From: Eukaryota sp. TZLM1-RC
Lineage: Eukaryota; Metamonada: BaSk clade
DNA length: 64,000 bases
Direction of reading: 5' to 3'
Assembly (NCBI GenBank): GCA_040285825.1
Contig: JAUPSS010000007.1
Location: 1,140,501 to 1,204,500, forward strand
The notes beneath the pieces are model-generated. The model searched no databases, was not told the origin of the DNA, and saw only the letters and a list, made by a program, of their open reading frames with translations. Both the position numbers and the translations under genes were made by a program. Shown here piece after piece: positions 53,041 to 61,986 of this stretch. The number at the start of each line of letters is the position of its first letter. The stretch's first letter is position 1.

Positions 53041-54735
53041 GAAGATGATTTAAGACCAAATGAATTAAATATTAAATCTGATTCTTTTCCATAAAAATGG
53101 TAGAAAAAACTCGATAGCTCAGGAAAATCAGATTTAATTATTTCAAAAATTGCTTCTCGCTTTACAGAATTAAAAGCATTTTTAAAGTCAAGATTAAAAA
53201 TAAAGTTATTTTCCTCTACATTAAAAAAAGTATCAGAGGCAATAACAGCAACAGAAGCACCATCAATTGTTTTGATTCCAATTGATGAGGATTCAAAAAT
53301 GTAGAAGCTTTGTCTTTGACACGATCGAAGTCAATTGATGCCACCAAACGAGATAGAGATTCACCAACAGCAATTGGGCGTATTCCATCAGGTTTAATTC
53401 CATTACCAGGCTTTACTAAAGCAATCAGACGTGCAGCAAGTAATTCAGACGGGGAATTAATTTTCAAAACAATTAATCGTTGAAAATAATGGGCTAAATC
53501 ATCAGCAATTTCGGGAGCACTGGAACACGCTATTTTTAACAGATCAAAAGAAATTCCAGATGGGCCTGCTGCTTTCCCCTTTGGTAATTTTTGAATAGCT
53601 TTAAGAACTTCAATTGCAGTAATAGGATTTTCAATCCAAAAAGGACACACTTCAGGCTTGCTGCACTTGAAATTTTCTTGAGGATGCAACTTTTGAAGTT
53701 TTTCAAGGGTGTCAGAGTTTGCATCAGCCAAAGAAGAGGAAAACAAGGATTGCTTTGCGGCACCATAACGACCACGTAAGCACAATTTTCGGCAAATTTT
53801 TGATTTTACAATTTTTCTATTTCCAAATTTTTTTTTAAAACAATTTTTGTTTTTTCGAGCAAAATATTTCCAGAAAGATGAAATATTCATTTATTATTTT
53901 TCAATTCAGACGTAAAATTTCTCATTTCCATTGAGAAGGGAATTGTACTGGCGGGGCTAATTTCTACTGGGACCTGGATCGGGGGTCTTACGGTATCAGC
54001 AGCTTTACAATTGGTACAAAACAGAAGTTTTCGACCATTTCTTGAATCTGTAACATCTTTTTTGCAAAATGGACAACAAAAATTATTGTTTTCAGAAGGG
54101 GAAGAAGAGTGAGCACTAGAAGCATTAAAATGTTGATCGTCAGAAACATTATTTTCAGCACCTTTCACATCGGCATCAGCTGGAACAGAACATTCGAGAA
54201 TTTGTTGAGCAGATTTTAATTCAATTTCTCTTTTTTGTTTTTCAGGGCATGTTCTCGAATTAGGACCACTGATACCACAGATCGAACATTTTTTAGAACT
54301 TTTCAATGGCAATGGTTTCATTTTTTCAGTTATTTCTATTTTGTCAATTTGTGAGTTAAAAGTAGAAATAGACTTTTGACTTTTTGCAGTTTCAGCTGGA
54401 GAAAACAAATTTCGAGAAACGGAGTTGTTAATAGAACGCGCAACAGACCGCAAGGAACGTAATGGTGGTTTTTGTGTGTTTTTTCTGGTACAATGATCAG
54501 TTTTTGAATGAAAATTTTTTTGAGATGAATTTCGAGCATAGCTTGTATTGTGGGGAGAGTGGAGAAGTGAAGAAGATGAGCTTGATTTGACTGGTAGAAT
54601 CTTTACTCGGGCGTTCCAATCAGTATCAGAGTCACTATCAGCCAATGGCATCGTTTTGACAGAGAAACAGTACGACTTTGACGCCTTGACAGAAAGTGAA
54701 ATATAATAGGGTTGACTAAGGGAGGGAGAAAAAAA
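53028..54735 (-). pseudogene. Family B element 5' part (5' end, N-terminus, RT to motif B)
   Basis: It runs from the B 5' end (54735, shared with 57868) through the leader and ATG (54651). The RT linker and fingers end in motif B SSSGVKQGD (~53030), where an internal deletion joins it to the connector at 53027. A one-base loss near 53887 turns the WNISS codons into TGA, and a second indel at 53280 (NPHQLES) breaks the RT. YMDD is deleted. Confidence 0.8.
53887..54651 (-). CDS. Family B N-terminal domain (zinc fingers), 254 codons, prematurely stopped
   Basis: ATG start with MPLADSDSDTDWNARVKILP, a Ser-rich basic stretch, then CSICGISGPNSRTCPEK (CCHC-like) and CCPFCKKDVTDSRNGRKLLF followed by CTNCKA. 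These cysteine clusters probably bind RNA or the target DNA as N-terminal fingers do in RLE elements. The natural protein would continue into RT. The stop arises from a single missing base after ELKNNK, as shown by the unbroken equivalent at 1-1613. Confidence 0.82.
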   Translation of the reverse strand: MPLADSDSDTDWNARVKILPVKSSSSSSLLHSPHNTSYARNSSQKNFHSKTDHCTRKNTQKPPLRSLRSVARSINNSVSRNLFSPAETAKSQKSISTFNSQIDKIEITEKMKPLPLKSSKKCSICGISGPNSRTCPEKQKREIELKSAQQILECSVPADADVKGAENNVSDDQHFNASSAHSSSPSENNNFCCPFCKKDVTDSRNGRKLLFCTNCKAADTVRPPIQVPVEISPASTIPFSMEMRNFTSELKNNK

Positions 54736-55617
54736 ATTTTGATGTTAGACTTGGCTTGGCCAAGAAAAAGAATCCCGGTTTTGCAAAACTTTTACAAGAT
54801 AAGTGTGATAGTACTTCTTCTGCCTTAGTAACAACAATTCCTCAAGTGTATGGTACTCTCTTAACTGATTCTGCTTGGACTTTGAATATGAGATTTCGTC
54901 GATTTATCTGGCCTGTTAATTTACCTCATAATTTAATTTGTATATGTTCTCGAAAAATTACAATTACTCATTTGTTAAATTGTAAACATTTTATTACTTT
55001 TAGAAGCAAGGTTCACGATGCTGTAAGAGCCCAATTATATTGTATGTGTAAGTCTCATAGAATTGAATCCTTTTTGGAGCCTCTGTTGTCAAGTCTGTTT
55101 GATACTGAAGATGATTTTCATAAGAATAATAGAGGTGATGTCATATTACCTGGATTAGATGGAACCTTCATTTTATTGGATGTAATGTCTGTTCATCCTT
55201 GTAATGCCTCAAATGAAAGACTTGTTAATTCTGAAATTCATAATCCTCTTTCAAATGCTGAAAATTTCAAATTCAAAAAATACAATGAACCTTTGTCCAA
55301 ATTGGCCAGTCTACAGCATGCAAAATACAATTTGTATCCATTTGTATTTTCCCTTTTTGGTTCACTTGCACCAACTGCTTTACGTTTTTTGGAAGATTTT
55401 GAAATGATTGTAAAGAGAAGAACTGGCAGAAATTTCAACAGATTGTTTTGGCAAAATAGAATTGTGTTTTCTATTTTTAAGGGGATGTTGAAGATGGTTT
55501 CTGATGCTTTGCTTTCTCTTGGATCTCACTATGAGAGAGTTGCATCTAGTGTTTTTGTTTTGGGAGAGATGGATTTTTTAGATGTTGATTTATAGGTTTT
55601 GAATAAAATTAAAATTT
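54736..55617 (+). mobile_element. 5'-truncated family B element, plus strand
   Basis: Frame 54756-55595: connector, knuckle (here CICSRKITITHLLNC), FRSKVHDAVRAQL, core RGDVILPGLDGT..LLDVMSVHPC, terminus GEMDFLDVDL and AATAAA 3' end. It is divergent from other B copies (Asp to His after SV, Asp to Ala in VRDQ), i.e. a distinct subfamily shared with 57868-59125. It lies head-to-head with the 5' end of the minus-strand B at 54735. Confidence 0.82.
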
Positions 55618-56075
55618 TGGTAAAAATATATGGAACTTCGAGGGAATTAATTATTAACTTAACATTTTTCCTAGAAATACAAAAACATTTTTGAACATTC
55701 AACTCAAGACCTATGGATTGGTATAATGTAGCAGCTTCATTAGCAACCCTATTAATTGTACTTTCTGGACCAATACAAGAAATGTCATCCATGTAGGCTA
55801 CCACTTGAAGGTCAGAATTTTCTTCTTTTAATTTTTTCAAGATTGGGTGAATTGCAAGACAAAAAAAGAAAGGACCTCAAGGGTCTCCTTGTTTAACTCC
55901 TGATAAAGAATCAAGATTAAAGGAATTAAAAATTAAATCAGATGAATTACCATAAAACCTATAAAAAAAGGTTTCGAGTTCAGGAAATTTTGATTTGAGT
56001 TCTTTCCAAATTGAATCTCTTTTCACTGAATTGAAAGCATTTTTGAAATCAAGATTAAAAATGCAACTATTAACG
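55618..56075 (-). pseudogene. Family C RT palm fragment
   Basis: Minus strand: motif A FNLDFKNAFNSVKR, FYRFYGNSSDLIF, motif B LSGVKQGDP (followed by TGA in place of a Leu codon), then CLAIHPILKKLKEENSDL, YMDD and LNVQKCFCISRK to SLEVPYI. This is the only piece showing the C motif A. It stops at VPYI, where the B element begins, and is joined to family E at ~56076. Confidence 0.8.
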
Positions 56076-56078
56076 TCA

Positions 56079-56262
56079 CAAACTGATATTTCACATGTTC
56101 CACTCTACATAACTGTGCCAAACATTCTTCATATTTTTTTATCTTCTTTTTTTCGGCGTTAAATAACGGCGAATCAGCGGAATACACTAAACGAGCAGCA
56201 GAATTTTTGCAAACATCAACTGAGACAACATCCACAACATTGAGAACACCATCAATTCCTGG
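56079..56262 (-). pseudogene. Family E endonuclease fragment
   Basis: The minus strand encodes PGIDGVLNVVDVVSVDVCKN, SPLFNAEKKKIKKYEECL and RVEHVKYQFV of family E. It is a 184-bp piece without ends, fused to C on one side and to a B/D patch on the other. Confidence 0.75.
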
Positions 56263-56626
56263 AGTTTGATACTGAAGATGATTTTTGAACTGTAAACATT
56301 TCATCACATTTAGAAGCAAACTAGATAATAACGTCAGGTGATGCCGTTAGGCAGAAATACCAAAGATGAAAAGAAGAAAAGTGAGGTTTATTAATAAAGC
56401 TACTTGTTCTTGAACAAGTGCCACGTCATCATGTGAATTCCTCATCTGTCTGCCAGGTTAGTTTTTCAGTAACAACAACACAGGGACCAAATTTATGTAA
56501 TGTGCAAATCATATCGAGTAGATTCCTTTTTAGAGCCGCTCTTATCAAAATTAATTCTTGATGATTCCAATATTGATAGTACGCGTTTCAACAGAGATTC
56601 TTTGGGTCTGACAAGAGGTGATCTAG
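56263..56626 (+). pseudogene. Family D fragment split by a solo LTR
   Basis: After ~20 bases resembling B (tttgatactgaagatgattt) it encodes the D knuckle end LNCKHFI and VRDQIYVMCKSYRVDSFLEP to LTRGDLV. The coding sequence is interrupted by 56339-56480 within the VRDQ codons. It ends at 56626 at the poly(T) of a minus-strand family C element, resuming at 57336. Confidence 0.75.
56339..56480. repeat. Probable solo LTR, 142 bp
   Basis: It begins TGATG and ends CAACA, with the 4-bp TSD cagg on both sides (56335-56338 and 56481-56484). Family D elsewhere (21225-21235) has cagg once. The 4-bp TSD and TG..CA ends match the LTR element at 5604-12773, but the sequence is different. It contains the palindrome TTTATTAATAAA and the inverted repeat ACTTGTTC-TT-GAACAAGT. 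Confidence 0.75.
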
Positions 56627-57335
56627 TTTTTTTTAATTTTAATTTATTTTCCAAACCACAGTCTAAAAGTCAATATCTTCAAAACAAGCTTCCACACCAT
56701 CAAACCTCACAGCAGCAATGTCTTCGTAGTGTGCACTGACAGACATCAAAGCTTTCGAAATCATTTTAGGAATTAATTTGAAAATAGTAAAAACAATACG
56801 ATTTAGCCACAAGCGACGATCAAAACGCTTATTCATTCTTCTTTTTACAAGATTTTCAAAATCATCAATAAAATTCATAGCAGTTTTTCCAAGACGACCA
56901 TACAACGATATAGCAAATGGGCAAATTTGGTAATCTACATGGCGAACATGTTTCAATTCTTTTAAAGGATTTGCATATTTTTTCCGTTTGTACAATTCGG
57001 AGTCATCAAGGGGGGATACTTCGGATTGTACATTTCTCGAGGCATTTTTCTTGCAAACATCCACTGTAACGACATCAACAACATTCAAGACATCATCAAA
57101 CGAGGGCACAACAACATCAGCACGTCGTTTTCCATATTCTGAATCTCTTACGCTTTCATTTATATCAAGAGACCTCAACAAAGGTTCTACAAATGATTCA
57201 ATATGATAGGAATTACACATTGCATGGATTTGATCTCTGACTGCATCATGCAACGTAGAACGATAAGAAATAAATCTATTACAATTGAATAAATGTGATA
57301 ATGTCAAACCAGCTCCACATTTGCAAAACAAATCT
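56627..57335 (-). pseudogene. Family C 3' end inserted in family D
   Basis: Poly(A) on the minus strand (T run at 56627) followed by an open frame 56663-57331: knuckle FCKCGAGLTLSHLFNC, YRSTLHDAVRDQI, core RRADVVVPSFDDVLNVVDVV, VDVCKKNAS and terminus EACFEDIDF. The D sequence resumes at 57336 beyond a gap of ~570 bases of D. The insertion was therefore accompanied by a deletion, or the flanks were rearranged. Confidence 0.83.
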
Positions 57336-57521
57336 ATTTCTATTTTTAAGGGAATGGTGAAACTGATTTCTGATTCACTTTCTTCTTTTGGGAAATTTTC
57401 CGAATTTTTGGCAATTAATTGTTTTGATATAGGGGAGGCAGGTTTTGAGGATGTGGAGTTTTAATTGTGTATTTTATGTCTTCACATTTGTTGTTGAATA
57501 AAATAAAATAGTTTAAAAAAA
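57336..57521 (+). pseudogene. Family D 3' end
   Basis: It encodes SIFKGMVKLISDSLSSFGKF to GEAGFEDVEF (stop at 57464) and then gttgttgaataaaa with a short poly(A). It belongs to the D piece upstream of the C insertion. Confidence 0.82.
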
Positions 57522-57867
57522 GTCTAAAAGTCAATATCTTCAAAACAAGCTTCCACAGTATCAAACCTTACAGCAGCAATGTCTTCGTAATGTGCACTGA
57601 CAGACATCAGAGCTTTCGAAATCATTTTAGGAATTGATTTGAAAATGGTAAAAACAATACGATTTAACCACAAGCGACGATCAAAACGCTTATTCATTCT
57701 TCTTTTTACAAGATTTTCAAAATCATTAATAAAATTCATAGCAGTTTTTCCAAGACGACCATATAACGATATAGCAAATGGGCAAATTTGGTAATCTACA
57801 TGGCGAACATGTTTCGATTCTTTCAAAGGATTTGCATATTTTTTTCGTTTGTACAATTCTGAGTTTT
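57522..57867 (-). pseudogene. Family C C-terminal fragment
   Basis: Open frame 57524-57856: YKRKKYANPLKESKHVRHVD to EACFEDIDF. It lacks the endonuclease core, being cut at 57867 by the 5' end of a family B element. Confidence 0.82.
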
Positions 57868-59125
57868 GTTTTCTCCCTCCCTAGGTCAACCCTCTTATAT
57901 TTCACTTTCTGTCACGGCGTCAAAGTCGTACTGTTTTCTGTCAAAACGATGCCATTGGCTGATAGTGACTCTGATACTGATTGGAACGCCCAAGTAAAGA
58001 TTCTACCCGTCAGAAGGCAAGAATTTTATTTATGAATTTTCTCGTAGATTTCCTGATAATTCCCATCTGTTAGTTCCCAGTTGCAGTCCATATTTGAATG
58101 AGTTATCTTTGGAACATGATAGGTTACCACCACAAATTTGCACCAAATGTTTTCCCCAATCAATTCAAGAAATTCCAAACCGATCTCTTTTTAATTTGCA
58201 GTTTTGCTGTAAAAAGCTTCAACAAAAATTGTCAAAGATTTTTGAAAGCTTGGATTTTGGTGTTAGAATTGGCTTGGCCAAGAAAAAGAATCCCGGTTTT
58301 GCAAAACTTTTACAAGATAAGTGTGATAGTACTTCTTCTGCCTTAGTAACAACAATTCCTCAAGTGTATGGTACTCTCTTAACTGATTCTGCTTGGACTT
58401 TGAATATGAGATTTCGTCGATTTATCTGGCCTGTTAATTTACCTCATAATTTAATTTGTATATGTTCTCGAAAAATTACAATTACTCATTTGTTAAATTG
58501 TAAACATTTTATTACTTTTAGAAGCAAGGTTCACGATGCTGTAAGAGCCCAATTATATTGTATGTGTAAGTCTCATAGAATTGAATCCTTTTTGGAGCCT
58601 CTGTTGTCAAGTCTGTTTGATACTGAAGATGATTTTCATAAGAATAATAGAGGTGATGTCATATTACCTGGATTAGATGGAACCTTCATTTTATTGGATG
58701 TAATGTCTGTTCATCCTTGTTATGCCTCAAATGAAAGGCTTGTTAATTCTGAAATTCATAATCCTCTTTCAAATGCTGAAAATTTCAAAATCAAAAAATA
58801 AAATGAACCTTTGTCCAAATTGGCCAGTCAACAGCATGCAAAATACAATTTGGATCCATTTGTATTTTCTCTTTTTGGTTCACTTGCACCAACGGCTTTA
58901 CGTTTTTTGGAAGATTTTGAAATGATTGTAAAGAAAAGAACTATCAGAAATTTCAACAGATTGTTTTGGCAAAATAGAATTATGTTTTCTAATTTTTAGA
59001 GGATGTTGAAGATGGTTTCTGATGCTTTGCTTTCTCTTGGATCTCACTATGAGAGAGTTGCAGCTAGTGTTTTTGTTTTGGGAGAGATGGATTATTTAGA
59101 TGTTGATTTAAAGGTTTTTAATAAA
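57868..59125 (+). mobile_element. Family B element with both ends but a large internal deletion
   Basis: It keeps the true B 5' end (ctccctccct leader, ATG at 57950, MPLADSDSDTDWNAQVKILP), then at ~58012 jumps to the connector NFIYEFSRRFPDNSHLLV and proceeds to the RLE. The knuckle is CICSRKITITHLLNC and the core RGDVILPGLDGT. A stop at 58799 (AAATAA) and another at 58998 break the tail, and the terminus codes YLDVDLK with TTA-AAG in place of the stop. The whole RT is gone, giving a non-autonomous form ~1.26 kb long. Confidence 0.83.
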
Positions 59126-59199
59126 AAAAATTGTAGTAATATTGTGGCAATTTCGAGATTTAATTCTGTTGAAGAGAATAAAAGCTTGTGAAACATTAT

Positions 59200-59345
59200 T
59201 TAATGCACAAGCTTCTCTGATTCGATTGAATAGCCGATGCAATCTATTAAAAACGGCAATTTAAGTTCGAGAGCGCGGCGTCATAAAATTGTTCAAATCT
59301 TTGCATTTTTTCCTGAGCCATTTGTGGAAAATGATTCACAAAAAT
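59200..59345 (-). pseudogene. Old family A-like relic
   Basis: The forward sequence acaagcttctctgattcgat followed by atgcaatctattaaaaacgg parallels the family A C-terminal region (36500-36600) with many substitutions. It represents an older A-related copy. The bases from 59126 to 59199 and 59346 to 59409 show nothing I recognise. Confidence 0.6.
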
Positions 59346-59409
59346 TCCTACTTCCTAACCTATATTACCAGTATTGGAGCAGCCACGATGATCCGATAGC
59401 TGTCTAGGG

Positions 59410-61881
59410 GTGTTCCACTGTGTCATCCCAAACACCACGGAACTCTCCTCCCCAAGTGACCAAGAATTACCACACTTCCCCGATCGATCGGAAAGAATGG
59501 TTTGGGTTAAGTCCATTTCCTGTAGTAAATTTGACTCACTGCTTCTCACCTATTCTGGTGAAGTTTATTCTTGGAAGAGGTGTTGTGATGGTCAAGTTCT
59601 TCCTTATGGACCTGTAATAATCAAACCACCAGTGAAACTTCCAATCAACAACATAATTTCCATTTCAGCTGGCTTGAACCATTGCTTTGCCCTTTCTTCT
59701 GATGGCTTGTTGTATGGTTGGGGTTGGGGTAATCATGAAGTAAATATGCCATCAAAAATTACTCTTATGGACTCCCCTTATTTTTTCAAGGAAATTTGCA
59801 GTAGTAAAAATAGTTCAAAATCATATGGATTGACTGCAGAAGGAAAAGTTATTCAATTTTGTAATGGTACTTTTAAGCAAATACAAGGGCTCAACATGCA
59901 CAGTATTATTTTTATTTCTGCTTCTCTGGACTCAATCGTAGCAGTTGACTTAGATGCCAACTTCTTCTTTCTTACAAATAATGGTCCTGATTGTACTCAG
60001 AACATTTCATTTGTTGAGATTCCAGTTGGCAAGTACATTTTGCCAACCAAACCATCATGGAGTTGTTTTTTGTTTGATGACATTTCTTTGTTCGTCATTG
60101 ACTCTAATGGTGATGTTTGGAGGTTTGACAAGAGCGATGATGATTTTTTTAATAACAAACCCACCAAAGTTTTAGGATTGAGCAATATTGTTTCTATTAA
60201 TGGTTATGATGATATTTATGCTGCCATTGATATTGATGGTAAAGTTTTTGTTTGGGGTAGGTTGAGTAGAATAAGTGATCTTTATGAAGATATCGTAGTA
60301 CCATTATGCATTGAAGCTTTTACTAGTGTAAAAGGTGTTTCCTTAGGACGTGACTTCCTTTTTGCCTACAACAAAAACACTGTTTGGGCTTGGGGAAGGA
60401 ACGATATTGGTCAATTAGGTATAGGTGATTTGAAAGATCGACCACAACCTGTTAAATTATCATGTGGGTCTGAAATACTTGGATCCGTTGATTATCCAAA
60501 ACAAACCATGGACAGAATGTTTAGTGGTCTCATCAAATTAATTTACTTTGAATATTTACAATATTTGAAAAGCTTGTTTGGTAACCACCCTTATACAAAA
60601 GCCAGATACTATACCAAATGTTCAATAAGCAAGAAAGTGGCTAAATTTGCTAAAGAAGTGATTAATGGTTTTGATTTTTTGAAAAATCCACAACATTTAA
60701 ATCTCAATGATTATATTTGGGATTTACAAATGCATTTATCTTTTGCTTTCCATGGTTACAGTGTTATTAATACTAGAATTAAAAAACTTGATATTTACTA
60801 TGATACAGTTGATTGTGATCCACAATTATTGTCATTTTTGTCATTTTTCCCAACTGTTGAGGTTGTTAAGCTTGGTAGAGAGCCAAGATATTATAGAAGG
60901 TTATCCTTAAACCTGGCACATTTATCAAATCTCAAATGTCTGGAGCTTAATTGCTCATTTAATATAGAACAATTACCCACTTCACTAGTGAAGTTGGTGC
61001 TTAAAGATTGCATTGAGGTTACTGATTTAAGCTATCTTACATCATTGAAAGAGCTGGTGTTATTTGAGGTTGTTAAGCTTGGTGGAGAGCCAAGATATAA
61101 TAGAAGGTCATTCTTAAATTTACCCCCTTCACTAGTGAAGTTGGTGCTTAAAGATCGCAATGAGGTTACTGATTTAAGCTATCTTACATCATTAAAAGAG
61201 CTGGTGTTATTTGGTGGTTCTTTTATTTCACAAAGAATATTAGAAGCACAAATTCCTTTGCCTCTATCCATTGCTAGATTGGAAGTTTGGTTGGACCATC
61301 CTGTCATAGAACAATTACCCACTTCACTAGTGAAGTTGGTGCTTAAAGATTGCATTGAGGTTACTGATTTAAGCTATCTTACATCATTGAAAGAGCTGGT
61401 GTTATTTGAGGTTGTTAAGCTTGGTGGAGAGCCAAGATATAATAGAAGGTCATTCTTAAATTTACCCCCTTCACTAGTGAAGTTGGTGCTTAAAGATCGC
61501 AATGAGGTTACTGATTTAAGCTATCTTACATCATTAAAAGAGCTGGTGTTATTTGGTGGTTCTTTTATTTCACAAAGAATATTAGAAGCACAAATTCCTT
61601 TGCCTCTATCCATTGCTAGATTGGAAGTTTGGTTGGACCATCCTGTCAATATTGAAATTGACTTACCAAGCATTAAGGAATTGATAATTCATGAAGCAAT
61701 TCATACCAATATCACTGAACAAAACTTTCCTTCTTTGAAGTTTATTCAATTGCTTGGACCTGAGGACAATCTGTCGAGCTCATCCTTATCTCCATCAAAA
61801 CTTGATAATCAAGGTCTAATTAAATCAACTAAACTAATCAAAAATGAATATTTAGTTGAATTATCTTGTTTTGTAGCTTAG
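59410..61881 (+). CDS. RCC1-repeat plus leucine-rich-repeat protein
   Basis: The N-terminal half has RCC1-type blades: SISCSKFDSLLLTYSGEVYS, ISAGLNHCFALSSDGLLYGW, LTAEGKVIQF, VIDSNGDVWRF, AAIDIDGKVFVWGR and KNTVWAWGRNDIGQLGIGD. Each has the s.G..h...l...G.v..WG pattern of a beta-propeller. After a helical linker (~370-480) come leucine-rich units LVKLVLKDCIEVTDLSYLTS. RCC1 propellers act as exchange factors or scaffolds, and the LRR suggests a protein-binding partner. No ATG begins the frame (an in-frame stop lies at 59389 and the first ATG is at 59497), so an upstream exon or later start is likely. The last codons overlap a putative LTR, so the natural C-terminus may be lost. The substrate is unknown. 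Confidence 0.8.
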   Translation: MFHCVIPNTTELSSPSDQELPHFPDRSERMVWVKSISCSKFDSLLLTYSGEVYSWKRCCDGQVLPYGPVIIKPPVKLPINNIISISAGLNHCFALSSDGLLYGWGWGNHEVNMPSKITLMDSPYFFKEICSSKNSSKSYGLTAEGKVIQFCNGTFKQIQGLNMHSIIFISASLDSIVAVDLDANFFFLTNNGPDCTQNISFVEIPVGKYILPTKPSWSCFLFDDISLFVIDSNGDVWRFDKSDDDFFNNKPTKVLGLSNIVSINGYDDIYAAIDIDGKVFVWGRLSRISDLYEDIVVPLCIEAFTSVKGVSLGRDFLFAYNKNTVWAWGRNDIGQLGIGDLKDRPQPVKLSCGSEILGSVDYPKQTMDRMFSGLIKLIYFEYLQYLKSLFGNHPYTKARYYTKCSISKKVAKFAKEVINGFDFLKNPQHLNLNDYIWDLQMHLSFAFHGYSVINTRIKKLDIYYDTVDCDPQLLSFLSFFPTVEVVKLGREPRYYRRLSLNLAHLSNLKCLELNCSFNIEQLPTSLVKLVLKDCIEVTDLSYLTSLKELVLFEVVKLGGEPRYNRRSFLNLPPSLVKLVLKDRNEVTDLSYLTSLKELVLFGGSFISQRILEAQIPLPLSIARLEVWLDHPVIEQLPTSLVKLVLKDCIEVTDLSYLTSLKELVLFEVVKLGGEPRYNRRSFLNLPPSLVKLVLKDRNEVTDLSYLTSLKELVLFGGSFISQRILEAQIPLPLSIARLEVWLDHPVNIEIDLPSIKELIIHEAIHTNITEQNFPSLKFIQLLGPEDNLSSSSLSPSKLDNQGLIKSTKLIKNEYLVELSCFVA
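60964..61647 (+). repeat. Exact 342-bp in-frame tandem duplication in the LRR region
   Basis: 60964-61305 and 61306-61647 read the same base for base by eye, giving residues 519-632 and 633-746. Each copy itself holds two LVKLVLKD..EVTDLSYLTSLKELVLF modules. The lack of divergence means very recent duplication, gene conversion or an assembly artefact. Confidence 0.9.
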
Positions 61882-61963
61882 AGAGATAAACGAATGTTTT
61901 ATTATAACTAACACGAGTACTAAACGAGTGATGACGTGGCAATAACTAACTATTACGATTACA
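61872..61963 (-). repeat. Putative 3' LTR (92 bp) of the second gypsy element
   Basis: Inverted ends TGTA..TACA. On the element strand it is preceded by a purine-rich tract (aaatgaagggtag) after the pol stop and contains TATAATAAA. The partner LTR lies outside the window, so the limits are inferred from ends and position only. Confidence 0.5.
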
Positions 61964-61986
61964 CTACCCTTCATTTGAGAGTGAGG

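Noticed and set aside
61855-61881. Certain C-terminus for the RCC1-LRR protein
   Set aside because: The last codons overlap the putative LTR start (TGTA at 61872), so the stop may belong to the element. The end is left uncertain.
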